Source: Citrobacter sp. Awk 4
GTDB lineage: Bacteria > Pseudomonadota > Gammaproteobacteria > Enterobacterales > Enterobacteriaceae
Length of the DNA: 64,000 nt
Assembly: GCF_028069725.1 (NCBI RefSeq)
Contig: NZ_JANEWG010000011.1
Span: 1 to 64,000 of the forward strand
Reading direction: 5' to 3'
Position numbers and translations under genes: made by a program. The notes under the pieces were generated by a model, which saw only the letters and a list, made by a program, of their open reading frames with translations, searched no databases and was not told the origin of the DNA. Each line of letters starts with the position of its first letter. Within the stretch, counting starts at the first letter, position 1. Below are positions 12,499 through 23,489 of this stretch, one piece after another.

Positions 12499-13989
12499 TT
12501 ACCGCTGCGTCGCCAGACGCTGGCGGATATCGTCGAAGTGCTCGCGGTTAAAAAGTTTACCGTTGAGAAAACGGGTTTTCAGCTCCCCTTTCTGCTCTTG
12601 CTCCCAGCTTTGTTCATCGTGCAGGCGTAACTCGCCCTGCTCATCACGCGCCACGCGCAGCAAACCGCGGGCAGAACGTTTCAGTCCATTATCGGTTTTC
12701 GGCGCTTTAAAGATTGTCCGTCCGTTGCCGTCAACTTCTCCCCAGGTGGCTTTCATCGCAAAACCAAAGGTGTCGCGCGTGTTGTACTGATAGGTGAAAG
12801 ACCCGACCCCGAAGACCACGTTTGAACTGGCGAAACCTTTAGCCTCCAGACGACGCAGAATCTCATTCGCCCGTTCAAGGGTGATGGAGTCGCCATAAAT
12901 CAGTCCTACATGCGGGTCGAGTACCTTATAACCTTTGTCATTGATTGTGCCGCCGAAAATGTCCCACAGCACTTCCACCGATCCTTTCTCCTGTGGGCTG
13001 CGGTTAGCGCGATCATCCTCATCCATGCCGGTGCCGCAAAGGATCTCTACCGGATCACCGCTGTCGGGGCGAAAGACCACCCTCCCTTCCCGCGCCAGAA
13101 TGGTATTTTTGAGTTCACGGGTATACTCCGTCAGCACTTGCCAGTAGTCCCAGGTATCAGAAACGATTGACACAAAACCCTGTGGGTAGAGATCGACAAT
13201 CAACCGACGGAACGTTTCAATCTCATGTTCACGTTCGCCCATGCACATCACGCTGTGTTCGGTCGCCGGAATACTGGCGCCGATAAAATACGCGTCGCCG
13301 TCAGTGTAGTAATCACGGGCATACAACAGCGACGGAATGCTATCAGTCCCTTTAAAACTCAACAGATGCCCACTGCCCGCCTGCATGGTGTCCTGAAGAC
13401 CGGCCATGCCGCGAAACGAAAAATCATGGCACTGAAAATCGAGATGCGTCAGGTCGCTACAGGTTTTCTGTGCCCAACGTTCGCAAATTTTGCGGTAATG
13501 GTGGGCAATGGTGGCGTTCGTTGAGGCTTTCCAGAGTTCCGCTGACAGTACGGTTTCCAGGTAGTTCACCAACCAGAAAAACTCAGGTTTGGTGTTGATA
13601 ATGGTAAGAACGGGTACCGCCATCGGCACTTTAGTGCCTTCATCCAGCGCCTTAATGTGCAGTGGCAGATAACCCAACTGATGCAACGCGCGGATATGAT
13701 CAACCGCGACAGCATCACGCCCGAGATAACTGTCCATCACCTGCTTATATTCGTTGACCACCTCGTCTTCCGGGCGGGCAAAGAAAGCCTCGTTAAACAG
13801 ATCGACCAGAAACCACTGCAAAAAGCCCTGCAAACCAAAGAACACCAGCTTGCCGTCCGGCAGCGGCGACTGAAAATAGCGATCGCTGCGCGGCGTGAAG
13901 TTGGAATACACCCGGGTGGTTCCCTGCGGATACTGTACGCGATGGGAGACTTTATAGCCGTCGATAGCCAGAATTGGATTCATTTTCAT
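12499..13989 (-). CDS. nadV: Nicotinamide phosphoribosyltransferase-type enzyme (NadV/NAMPT family)
   Basis: This 496-residue protein belongs to the NAMPT family, which joins nicotinamide to a phosphoribosyl donor to give NMN. The start chosen is MKMNPILAIDGYKVSH at 13987-13989; a further 50 in-frame codons upstream overlap the preceding gene. Family motifs are intact: DFSFRG (about 189-194, holding the substrate-binding Arg), FKGTDS (212-217), PATEH with the phosphorylatable His at 245, RPDSGDP (307-313), YGDSI (365-369) and FGVGSFTYQYNTRDT (393-407). It lies 13 bases after a PRPP-synthetase-like gene in a two-gene operon opposite an NrtR-type regulator. Phage NARP1 'Namat' enzymes share this family and use an ADP-ribosyl donor instead, so the substrate cannot be fixed from sequence alone. 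E. coli K-12 has no copy here. Confidence 0.88.
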   Translation of the reverse strand: MKMNPILAIDGYKVSHRVQYPQGTTRVYSNFTPRSDRYFQSPLPDGKLVFFGLQGFLQWFLVDLFNEAFFARPEDEVVNEYKQVMDSYLGRDAVAVDHIRALHQLGYLPLHIKALDEGTKVPMAVPVLTIINTKPEFFWLVNYLETVLSAELWKASTNATIAHHYRKICERWAQKTCSDLTHLDFQCHDFSFRGMAGLQDTMQAGSGHLLSFKGTDSIPSLLYARDYYTDGDAYFIGASIPATEHSVMCMGEREHEIETFRRLIVDLYPQGFVSIVSDTWDYWQVLTEYTRELKNTILAREGRVVFRPDSGDPVEILCGTGMDEDDRANRSPQEKGSVEVLWDIFGGTINDKGYKVLDPHVGLIYGDSITLERANEILRRLEAKGFASSNVVFGVGSFTYQYNTRDTFGFAMKATWGEVDGNGRTIFKAPKTDNGLKRSARGLLRVARDEQGELRLHDEQSWEQEQKGELKTRFLNGKLFNREHFDDIRQRLATQR

Positions 13990-14002
13990 TATGTTGTCTC
14001 TC

Positions 14003-14860
14003 TCAGCGGTAAATCGTGTCGATGTCGATAAGTTCAAGCTGCGGATGCGCCAGCGTCGGCGCAGCCAACGAAGTGGTGGTGTAGAGGGCATCAATGCCAT
14101 TGGCAAACAGGTGCTCCACACCTTTCGAGAAGATGCCATGCGTCACGTACAGACTGACACTGCGCGCTCCGGCATCACGTAATACCTGCGCCGAACCAAT
14201 GAAGGTGCCACCTGCGTCGCACAGATCATCGACAATCAGCACATCCCTGTCCTTCACGTTCCCTGCCACCAGCGCGAAGCCGGTCAGATTGCCGCTTGCC
14301 ACATCGCGTTTTTTACTCAGAATGGCGTACTCCGCTACCCCTGCGGCTCTGGCCACCGCATCGATTTTCTTCAGCGCCCCGGCATCCGGTGCCACCAGCA
14401 TCAACGCATGTTGTTGGAACTGACGACGCAGAGTCGCGCTTTGCAGCAGACAGGCTTCCTGTGGCACAGCGACCATGTTATCTATCGCCGCCGCTGCAGC
14501 GTCGCTATGCGGGTCGAGCACTTTCACCTTGTCAAATTTCAGCGTGTTGAGCTGACGGGCAAAGACTTTCAGCGCAAAGCTGTCACCGGCAACCATATGG
14601 CGATCCTGACGCGCCCACGGCAGCCAGGGAAGTTCAAGATGGCTCACCAGCACATCCGTCTGATGGCGTACCGCCTCAACCAGTTGCGCCAGCAGCATAA
14701 AATCGTTCATATCGCGCATCGCCACTGCGCGGATGCGCATCAAACGGGCAGAGGGCGGTAACGTCTCCGCCACCTTCAACCAGACGGCGCCATCCGGAAA
14801 AACACCGCTGGCAATGGCGTAGACCTGCTCATCCAGCGTTAATGTCAATTTTTCGCTCAT
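14003..14860 (-). CDS. Short PRPP-synthetase-like protein
   Basis: The 285-residue protein belongs to the ribose-phosphate pyrophosphokinase family but is clearly not the housekeeping Prs (315 residues, elsewhere in enterics). The ATP-site motif ARQDR (83-87), a DPHSD segment (116-120, corresponding to DLHAEQ of Prs), SKKRD in place of DKRRP (182-186) and the type I PRTase loop VLIVDDLCDAGGTF (207-220) are present. It is the first gene of the operon with nadV. The plain reading is a dedicated PRPP supply for nicotinamide salvage. The alternative is an ADP-ribose pyrophosphokinase like phage Adps of NARP1, which are usually annotated as Prs. The family is sure; the substrate is open. Confidence 0.85.
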   Translation of the reverse strand: MSEKLTLTLDEQVYAIASGVFPDGAVWLKVAETLPPSARLMRIRAVAMRDMNDFMLLAQLVEAVRHQTDVLVSHLELPWLPWARQDRHMVAGDSFALKVFARQLNTLKFDKVKVLDPHSDAAAAAIDNMVAVPQEACLLQSATLRRQFQQHALMLVAPDAGALKKIDAVARAAGVAEYAILSKKRDVASGNLTGFALVAGNVKDRDVLIVDDLCDAGGTFIGSAQVLRDAGARSVSLYVTHGIFSKGVEHLFANGIDALYTTTSLAAPTLAHPQLELIDIDTIYR

Positions 14861-14875
14861 ATCTCATCCCGCCCT

Positions 14876-14900
14876 TAATTGTGTCCCGTCGACACAATTA
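14876..14900. promoter_or_regulatory. Probable NrtR operator, perfect palindrome (site 1)
   Basis: A perfect 10-base inverted repeat (TAATTGTGTC / GACACAATTA) with a 5-base spacer lies 15 bases before the start of the prs-like gene. Its core is GTGTCCCGTCGACAC. Position between a divergent NrtR-type gene and the NAD genes points to the repressor operator; this is an inference. Confidence 0.75.
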
Positions 14901-14929
14901 ATAATGTCCCTAAGACACATATTAAGCAA
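14901..14929 (-). promoter_or_regulatory. Candidate prs-like/nadV promoter with second NrtR site
   Basis: On the minus strand TTGCTT (14924-14929) and CATTAT (14901-14906) with a 17-base spacer make a fair sigma-70 promoter. The spacer overlaps a second imperfect operator, ATGTCCCTAAGACAC (14904-14918), which shares TGTCCC and GACAC with site 1. The two operator centres are 23 bases apart, so a bound repressor would block the promoter and initial transcribed region. Confidence 0.55.
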
Positions 14930-15055
14930 GCGCAAAATTGATTAATTTTTCACAGAGAAGTTAATCAGCTGATAAGTAATGGAAAAAAACGCGCCTTGCC
15001 GCCTGATGTCGTGCTGGTACACTTGTGAGCGTTCCAACATCACCGTGAGTGCCTT

Positions 15056-15775
15056 ATGACAACTGAAGCCGACTATCTGAACCAGTACGATGCCAGCCGC
15101 TTTCCTTCTCCCCTGGTCACAGTGGATAGCGTGTTGTTCACCCTGCATGAACAGACGTTGTGCGTACTGCTGGTCGAACGGGCAAAGCAGCCGCAGAAAG
15201 GGCGCTGGGGATTGCCTGGCGGCTTTATTGATATGGCACGCGATGATTCCACCCGCGCGACGGCGCTACGTAAGCTGACAGAAAAAACAGGGGTTTCCCC
15301 TTCATGGCTGGAGCAACTGGATACCGTCTCCGGACCTGACCGCGACCCGCGCGGCTGGAGCCTGACCGTCACCTGGTTCGCGCTGATCGCCTGGGCGGAC
15401 TGCGCGCCGCACATCGCCAGCGTTAGCGACGCCCGCTGGGTGCCGCTCGACAAGCTTGCCGAATATCCCCTGGCGTTCGACCATGAGAAAATCATTGCCT
15501 CAGCGCTGCATCGCCTACGGCAAAAAACGATGTACTCGTTACTGCCCGTTTATTGTCTGCCGGAGTCGTTTACCCAAGGTCAGTTGCAGGAGGCGACCGA
15601 AATCATTCTGGGTCAGGCCATTCAGCGTAAAAGTCTGATTCGCCGTTTTGAGGCGTCGGGCATGTTTGAAGAGACAGGGGAAAGTGCGGCGACAGGCACG
15701 CGTAAAGCCCGTCTCTGGCGGCGTAAACCCGGCGTGGACATCCATCTTTTCTCACGTAACCTCCTGACTGACTAA
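15056..15775 (+). CDS. nrtR: NrtR-type Nudix-related transcriptional regulator of NAD metabolism
   Basis: The 239-residue protein has an N-terminal Nudix-like domain (about 18-145) and a C-terminal winged-helix region (about 155-235), the NrtR architecture. In the Nudix box (56-80, GGFIDMARDD...ALRKLTEKTGV) the catalytic glutamates of GX5EX7REUXEEXGU are largely lost: Arg replaces the first Glu and RK replaces RE. This fits a repressor that binds ADP-ribose without cleaving it. The GPDRDPRGWSLTV segment (93-105) is typical of NrtR ligand pockets. It is divergent from the prs-like/nadV pair, the same arrangement as nrtR-prs-nadV in Shewanella. It probably represses that operon, and perhaps itself, and is released by ADP-ribose. 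Confidence 0.85.
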   Translation: MTTEADYLNQYDASRFPSPLVTVDSVLFTLHEQTLCVLLVERAKQPQKGRWGLPGGFIDMARDDSTRATALRKLTEKTGVSPSWLEQLDTVSGPDRDPRGWSLTVTWFALIAWADCAPHIASVSDARWVPLDKLAEYPLAFDHEKIIASALHRLRQKTMYSLLPVYCLPESFTQGQLQEATEIILGQAIQRKSLIRRFEASGMFEETGESAATGTRKARLWRRKPGVDIHLFSRNLLTD

Positions 15776-15856
15776 GCGTAAAATCACATATTGGCTAACC
15801 TGCCAGCCGTGTGCGCGGTATAGTTATTCTTTCCGATGATTAATTGCTCTGGTGCT

Positions 15857-16873
15857 ATGGTTGAAATCACCCCCACAGAAATGACCCCGCCCGACGCTGA
15901 TTCGTATGAGTTCCGCCCGTTGCGCGGCATCAGCAATCGCCATCTGCAAACGATGCTCCCACGACTGATCCGCCGTAAAGTGCAGTTCAGCCCACACTGG
16001 CAGCGCCTGGAATTGCCCGATGGCGATTTTGTCGATCTGGCATGGAGTGAAGACCCGCATCAGGCGAAACACAAACCGCGTCTGGTGGTGTTTCATGGGC
16101 TTGAAGGCAGTCTGAACAGCCCGTATGCCCACGGACTCATCGAGGCCGCACAAAAGCGTGGATGGTTGGGTGTCGTGATGCACTTTCGCGGTTGCAGCGG
16201 CGAACCCAATCGCCTGAATCGCATTTATCATTCCGGGGAAACGGAAGACGGCACCTGGTTTCTACAGTGGTTACAACGCGAGTTTGGTCGTGCTCCTACC
16301 GCTGCGGTTGGCTATTCGCTCGGCGGCAATATGCTGGCCTGTCTGCTGGCGAAAGAAGGCCGGGATATTCCGATCGATGCGGCAGTGATTGTCTCCGCAC
16401 CGTTCGTGCTGGAAGCCTGTAGCTATCACATGGAAAAAGGGTTTTCGCGCGTTTACCAGCGCTATCTGCTCAATCTGCTCAAAGCCAACGCGTCACGCAA
16501 ATTGGCGGCTTATCCCGGCACGCTTCCTGTCAACCTCGCGCAGTTAAAAGCGGTACGGCGTATCCGTGATTTTGATGATCTTATTACCGCCAGAATTCAC
16601 GGTTTTGCGGATGCGATAGACTATTATCGACAATGTAGCGCCATGCCGTTGCTCAGTCAGATCGCCAAGCCAACGCTGATTATTCACGCGAAAGACGATC
16701 CGTTTATGGACCATCATGTGATCCCGAAACCCGAGAATCTGCCGCCGCAGGTAGAGTATCAATTAACCGAGCATGGCGGGCACGTCGGCTTTATCGGCGG
16801 GACGCTGCGTCGCCCGGAGATGTGGCTAGAATCGCGCATCCCTGACTGGCTCACCCCGTATCTGGAAGCATAA
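15857..16873 (+). CDS. yheT: YheT family alpha/beta hydrolase
   Basis: The protein is a 338-residue alpha/beta-hydrolase of the UPF0017/YheT (ABHD1-3-like) family, a putative esterase of unknown substrate. The nucleophile elbow GYSLGG is near residue 157, an HFRGCSG segment precedes it, and the acid and His are expected in AKDDPF and EHGGHVGF. I chose the ATG at 15857 (MVEITPTEM), which matches the K-12 length better than the ATG at 15836; neither has a strong ribosome binding site. yheU begins 2 bases after its stop, forming a yheT-yheU-prkB operon. Confidence 0.92.
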   Translation: MVEITPTEMTPPDADSYEFRPLRGISNRHLQTMLPRLIRRKVQFSPHWQRLELPDGDFVDLAWSEDPHQAKHKPRLVVFHGLEGSLNSPYAHGLIEAAQKRGWLGVVMHFRGCSGEPNRLNRIYHSGETEDGTWFLQWLQREFGRAPTAAVGYSLGGNMLACLLAKEGRDIPIDAAVIVSAPFVLEACSYHMEKGFSRVYQRYLLNLLKANASRKLAAYPGTLPVNLAQLKAVRRIRDFDDLITARIHGFADAIDYYRQCSAMPLLSQIAKPTLIIHAKDDPFMDHHVIPKPENLPPQVEYQLTEHGGHVGFIGGTLRRPEMWLESRIPDWLTPYLEA

Positions 16874-16875
16874 TC

Positions 16876-17094
16876 ATGATGATCCCCTGGCAGGAGTTGT
16901 CCCCTGAAACGCTGGATAACCTGATTGAAAGCTTTGTATTGCGCGAAGGCACCGATTATGGTGAACATGAACGATCGCTTGCGCAAAAAGTCGCCGACGT
17001 GAAACGTCAGCTACAGTGTGGCGAGGCCGTTCTGGTGTGGTCTGAACTTCACGAAACGGTCAACATCATGCCCAAAAAGCAGTTGCACGAGTAA
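16876..17094 (+). CDS. yheU: YheU family small conserved protein
   Basis: The protein has 72 residues ([32 protein letters not shown] is the recognisable start, given here only to identify the family by its first residues [10 protein letters not shown]). It has no known enzymatic motif. Homologues form a small UPF0270 family in gamma-proteobacteria. It lies 2 bases after yheT and 53 bases before prkB. The function is unknown. Confidence 0.93.
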   Translation: MMIPWQELSPETLDNLIESFVLREGTDYGEHERSLAQKVADVKRQLQCGEAVLVWSELHETVNIMPKKQLHE

Positions 17095-17147
17095 TCCGCC
17101 GCTGAGGGCCGACTATACTAAAACGAGTGTTTATTCATGGAGTTGTT

Positions 17148-18017
17148 ATGTCTGCCAAACATCCGGTGATCGCGGTAACAGGGTCCAGCGGCGCGGGGAC
17201 TACTACCACCAGCCTCGCGTTCCGTAAAATTTTTGCACAGTTAAATCTGCGCGCCGCCGAGGTGGAAGGCGACAGTTTTCATCGCTATACCCGTCCGGAA
17301 ATGGACATGGCGATCCGCAAAGCACGCGACGCCGGGCGACATATCAGTTATTTCGGTCCCGAAGCCAATGATTTTGGGCTGCTGGAACAAACGTTCAGCG
17401 AGTACGGGCAAGCGGGCAAAGGCCAGTCACGGAAATATCTGCATACCTACGATGAAGCAGTACCGTGGAATCAGGTGCCGGGAACCTTTACACCATGGCA
17501 ACCCTTGCCTGAACCGACCGACGTCCTGTTCTATGAAGGGCTGCACGGTGGTGTCGTGACGCCGCACCATAACGTTGCGCGCCATGTGGATTTACTGGTT
17601 GGCGTAGTACCGATCGTGAACCTGGAGTGGATACAAAAACTGATCCGCGACACCAGCGAGCGTGGGCACTCCCGCGAGGCGGTGATGGATTCGGTGGTTC
17701 GCTCAATGGATGATTACATCAACTTTATCACCCCGCAGTTCTCCCGTACGCATATTAACTTCCAGCGCGTTCCCACGGTAGACACCTCGAATCCCTTCGC
17801 GGCAAAAGGGATCCCGTCATTAGACGAGAGCTTTGTCGTGATTCATTTTCGCAATCTGGAAGGGATCGATTTTCCCTGGCTGCTGGCGATGTTGCAGGGC
17901 TCATTTATTTCACACATCAATACATTAGTCGTGCCGGGCGGCAAAATGGGACTGGCGATGGAGCTGATCATGCTGCCGCTGGTTCAGCGACTGATGGAAG
18001 GGAAGAAGATCGAGTGA
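17148..18017 (+). CDS. prkB: Phosphoribulokinase-like P-loop kinase PrkB
   Basis: The protein is 289 residues from MSAKHPVIAVTGSSGAGTTT, which holds the P-loop (GSSGAGTT at about 13-20). It is homologous to phosphoribulokinase, but enterics lack a Calvin cycle, so the true substrate is unknown. Other conserved parts are EGDSFHRYTRPEMD and YEGLHGG. The ATG at 17148 has a GGAG site 5 bases upstream; a start seven codons earlier is rejected because it would cover that site. Confidence 0.94.
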   Translation: MSAKHPVIAVTGSSGAGTTTTSLAFRKIFAQLNLRAAEVEGDSFHRYTRPEMDMAIRKARDAGRHISYFGPEANDFGLLEQTFSEYGQAGKGQSRKYLHTYDEAVPWNQVPGTFTPWQPLPEPTDVLFYEGLHGGVVTPHHNVARHVDLLVGVVPIVNLEWIQKLIRDTSERGHSREAVMDSVVRSMDDYINFITPQFSRTHINFQRVPTVDTSNPFAAKGIPSLDESFVVIHFRNLEGIDFPWLLAMLQGSFISHINTLVVPGGKMGLAMELIMLPLVQRLMEGKKIE

Positions 18018-18027
18018 TGTGTGGGAA

Positions 18028-18108
18028 GTGCCCGATGGCGCTACGCTTATCGGGCCTACGAATCGCTGTCATTCTGTAGGCAGATAAGGCAAAGCTGCCA
18101 TCCGGCAG
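18028..18108. repeat. REP/BIME element after prkB
   Basis: Two opposed REP-like units, GCCCGATGGCGCTACGCTTA...GGGCCTACG and GTAGGCAGATAAGGCA...GCCATCCGGCA, lie between the converging prkB and yhfA. Such pairs bind gyrase, IHF or Pol I in enterics and stabilise upstream mRNA. Confidence 0.85.
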
Positions 18109-18114
18109 CATATG

Positions 18115-18519
18115 TCACGCGGCAATCACTTCGTATGAGTGCGTAATATTCACCGCTTTTTCCAGCATCAACGCAACGGAACAATATTTTTCAGCAGAAA
18201 GATCAACAGCGCGCGAAACGGCAGCGTCTTTCAGATCATTGCCGGTCACAATGAAATGCAGATTGATATGTGTAAACAGACGCGGCGCCTCTTCACGACG
18301 CTCGGACGTGAGCTTCACTTCGCAGTTCGTCACATCCTGGCGTCCCTTTTGCAAAATAGACACCACATCAATCGCACTACAGCCACCCGCAGCCATTAAC
18401 ACCATTTCCATCGGACTCGGCGCTTTATCACCGGAGTTACCATCCATCAATACCTGGTGGCCAGAAGCGGACTCTCCCAGGAAGGTTAACCCTTCAACCC
18501 ATTTCACACGCGCTTGCAT
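18115..18519 (-). CDS. yhfA: OsmC family protein YhfA
   Basis: The protein is 134 residues (MQARVKWVEGLTFLGESASG) of the OsmC/Ohr superfamily. The two cysteines typical of the family are present in GGCSAIDV and in EKYCSVALML, suggesting thiol-based peroxidase potential, though YhfA activity is not established. The start follows the K-12 length; a 5-codon longer start is possible. It is divergent from crp. In E. coli its promoter lies close to the crp control region. Confidence 0.95.
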   Translation of the reverse strand: MQARVKWVEGLTFLGESASGHQVLMDGNSGDKAPSPMEMVLMAAGGCSAIDVVSILQKGRQDVTNCEVKLTSERREEAPRLFTHINLHFIVTGNDLKDAAVSRAVDLSAEKYCSVALMLEKAVNITHSYEVIAA

Positions 18520-18827
18520 ATTTCGTAACTCCAATGTTTCAATTTTCCTGACAGATTACGCGGACATAACAAATCTCGCAATGGAAGGCGACCTGCGTCA
18601 AGCTGAAGCGAGACACCAGGAGACACACGGCGAAAGCTATGCTAAAACAGTCAGGATGCTACAGTAATACATTGACGTACTGCATGTATGCAGAGAACAT
18701 CACATTACAGGCTGCAGTCCATTTTTAGCAGCCCCCTTCCCTGGCAGCGGGAAGCATATTTTGGCAACCCCAGAGACAGCGTCGTTTTCTGGCTCTGGAG
18801 ACAGCTTATAACAGAGGATAACCGCGC
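18520..18827. promoter_or_regulatory. yhfA-crp divergent regulatory region with CRP site
   Basis: This 308-base gap holds the crp promoter and a long crp leader. It closely resembles the known E. coli crp control region as I remember it. At 18689-18704, TGCAGAGAACATCACA matches the CRP half-site pair TGTGA-N6-TCACA with a perfect right half; it corresponds in position to the autoregulatory CRP site downstream of the crp start. No additional gene is visible. Confidence 0.7.
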
Positions 18828-19460
18828 ATGGTGCTTGGCAAACCGCAAACAGACCCGACTCTCGAATGGTTCTTGTCTCATTGCCACATTCATAAGTACC
18901 CGTCGAAGAGCACGCTGATTCACCAGGGTGAAAAAGCAGAAACGTTGTACTACATCGTTAAAGGCTCAGTAGCTGTGCTGATTAAAGACGAAGAAGGGAA
19001 AGAGATGATCCTTTCTTATCTGAATCAGGGCGATTTTATTGGCGAATTAGGCCTGTTTGAAGAAGGCCAGGAGCGCAGTGCATGGGTTCGTGCAAAAACG
19101 GCCTGTGAAGTTGCTGAAATCTCCTACAAAAAATTTCGCCAATTGATCCAGGTGAACCCGGATATTCTGATGCGCCTGTCTTCTCAGATGGCTCGTCGCC
19201 TGCAAGTTACGTCTGAAAAAGTCGGCAACCTTGCCTTCCTCGACGTAACCGGTCGTATCGCTCAGACTCTGCTGAATCTGGCGAAACAACCCGATGCGAT
19301 GACTCACCCGGACGGCATGCAAATCAAAATCACCCGTCAGGAGATCGGCCAGATCGTGGGTTGCTCCCGCGAAACCGTTGGTCGTATTCTGAAAATGCTG
19401 GAAGATCAGAACCTGATCTCCGCACACGGTAAGACCATCGTCGTCTACGGCACTCGTTAA
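18828..19460 (+). CDS. crp: cAMP receptor protein
   Basis: CRP is the global regulator of carbon catabolite control; the cAMP-bound dimer binds TGTGA-N6-TCACA sites and recruits RNA polymerase. The protein is 210 residues. The cyclic-nucleotide domain includes [22 protein letters not shown] (cAMP pocket), followed by the long dimer helix and the [22 protein letters not shown] (about 169-187). The activating region 1 loop (DAMTHPDGM) is intact. It appears identical or nearly so to other enteric CRPs. Confidence 0.99.
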   Translation: MVLGKPQTDPTLEWFLSHCHIHKYPSKSTLIHQGEKAETLYYIVKGSVAVLIKDEEGKEMILSYLNQGDFIGELGLFEEGQERSAWVRAKTACEVAEISYKKFRQLIQVNPDILMRLSSQMARRLQVTSEKVGNLAFLDVTGRIAQTLLNLAKQPDAMTHPDGMQIKITRQEIGQIVGCSRETVGRILKMLEDQNLISAHGKTIVVYGTR

Positions 19461-19468
19461 CCCCGTCG

Positions 19469-19502
19469 AAATGGCGTATTACCCTGTAATGCGCCATTTT
19501 TG
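19469..19502 (+). terminator. crp rho-independent terminator
   Basis: The stem AAATGGCG / CGCCATTT, extended by TATTA / TAAT, ends in a T run just after the crp stop. It reaches almost to the start of yhfK. Confidence 0.88.
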
Positions 19503-19511
19503 TTGGCACCG

Positions 19512-22824
<3,313 letters not shown>

Positions 22825-22839
22825 TTATGCAGGAATTAA

Positions 22840-22878
22840 TGTGAAATTATAATCACAAAATATGCATAAAAAATCATT
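22840..22878 (-). promoter_or_regulatory. Tandem ARG boxes upstream of argD
   Basis: Two 18-base boxes, TGTGAAATTATAATCACA (22840-22857) and TATGCATAAAAAATCATT (22861-22878), are separated by 3 bases as required for hexameric ArgR. Against WNTNAATWWWWATTNANW, each has two mismatches by my count. They start 31 bases upstream of the argD ATG. Confidence 0.75.
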
Positions 22879-22894
22879 AGATAGCAACCACAAA

Positions 22895-23458
22895 TCAGCG
22901 CTGAAGGAAATTTGCCAGTAACTGATGTCCCTGCTCGCTGAGAATGCTTTCTGGATGAAACTGTACGCCTTCCAGATCCCATTCCCGATGACGAATGCCC
23001 ATAATCTCCTGGGTTTCACTCCAGGCGGTAACGTCAAAACAGGCCGGAAGCGTGGCAGGGTCAATCACCAGAGAATGGTAACGCGTCACACGCAATGGCA
23101 TCGGTAATCCCCGGAAAACACCCTGTCCGGTATGGATTACCGGTGAGGTTTTGCCATGCATGACTTTCGCTGCCCGAACGATGGTCGCGCCAAACGCCTG
23201 CGCCATTGCCTGGTGGCCCAGGCATACGCCCAGGATGGGCAGCCGTCCGGCATAATGGCGAATCACGTCCAGCGAAATTCCGGCTTCGTTCGGCGTGCAG
23301 GGGCCAGGAGAAATCACAATTTTTTGCGGGTTGAGCGCGTCGATTTGCGCCAGCGTTAACTCGTCATTCCGTTTGACCAGGACGTCAGCGCCAAGCTCGC
23401 AAAAATACTGGTAGAGGTTCCAGGTGAAGGAATCGTAGTTGTCGATTAGCAGGATCAT
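22895..23458 (-). CDS. pabA: Aminodeoxychorismate synthase, glutamine amidotransferase subunit
   Basis: PabA hydrolyses glutamine and passes ammonia to PabB to make 4-amino-4-deoxychorismate for p-aminobenzoate and folate. The protein has 187 residues, a class I amidotransferase. Catalytic Cys79 lies in GVCLGHQ, the oxyanion region is [12 protein letters not shown], and His and Glu are in VQFHPES. It is downstream of yhfG-fic, the usual enteric order. TrpG-type anthranilate subunits are similar, but context and length fit PabA. Confidence 0.97.
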   Translation of the reverse strand: MILLIDNYDSFTWNLYQYFCELGADVLVKRNDELTLAQIDALNPQKIVISPGPCTPNEAGISLDVIRHYAGRLPILGVCLGHQAMAQAFGATIVRAAKVMHGKTSPVIHTGQGVFRGLPMPLRVTRYHSLVIDPATLPACFDVTAWSETQEIMGIRHREWDLEGVQFHPESILSEQGHQLLANFLQR

Positions 23459-23489
23459 GGCGGCTCCGGTACGTTAGAACCGCGCTATT

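Noticed and set aside
13990-14139. 50-codon N-terminal extension of nadV
   Set aside because: It overlaps the upstream prs-like gene in another frame, and NAMPT-family similarity begins at MNPILAIDGYK.
19500-19511. TTG start for yhfK
   Set aside because: It lies within the crp terminator hairpin; the ATG at 19512 begins the recognised family sequence.
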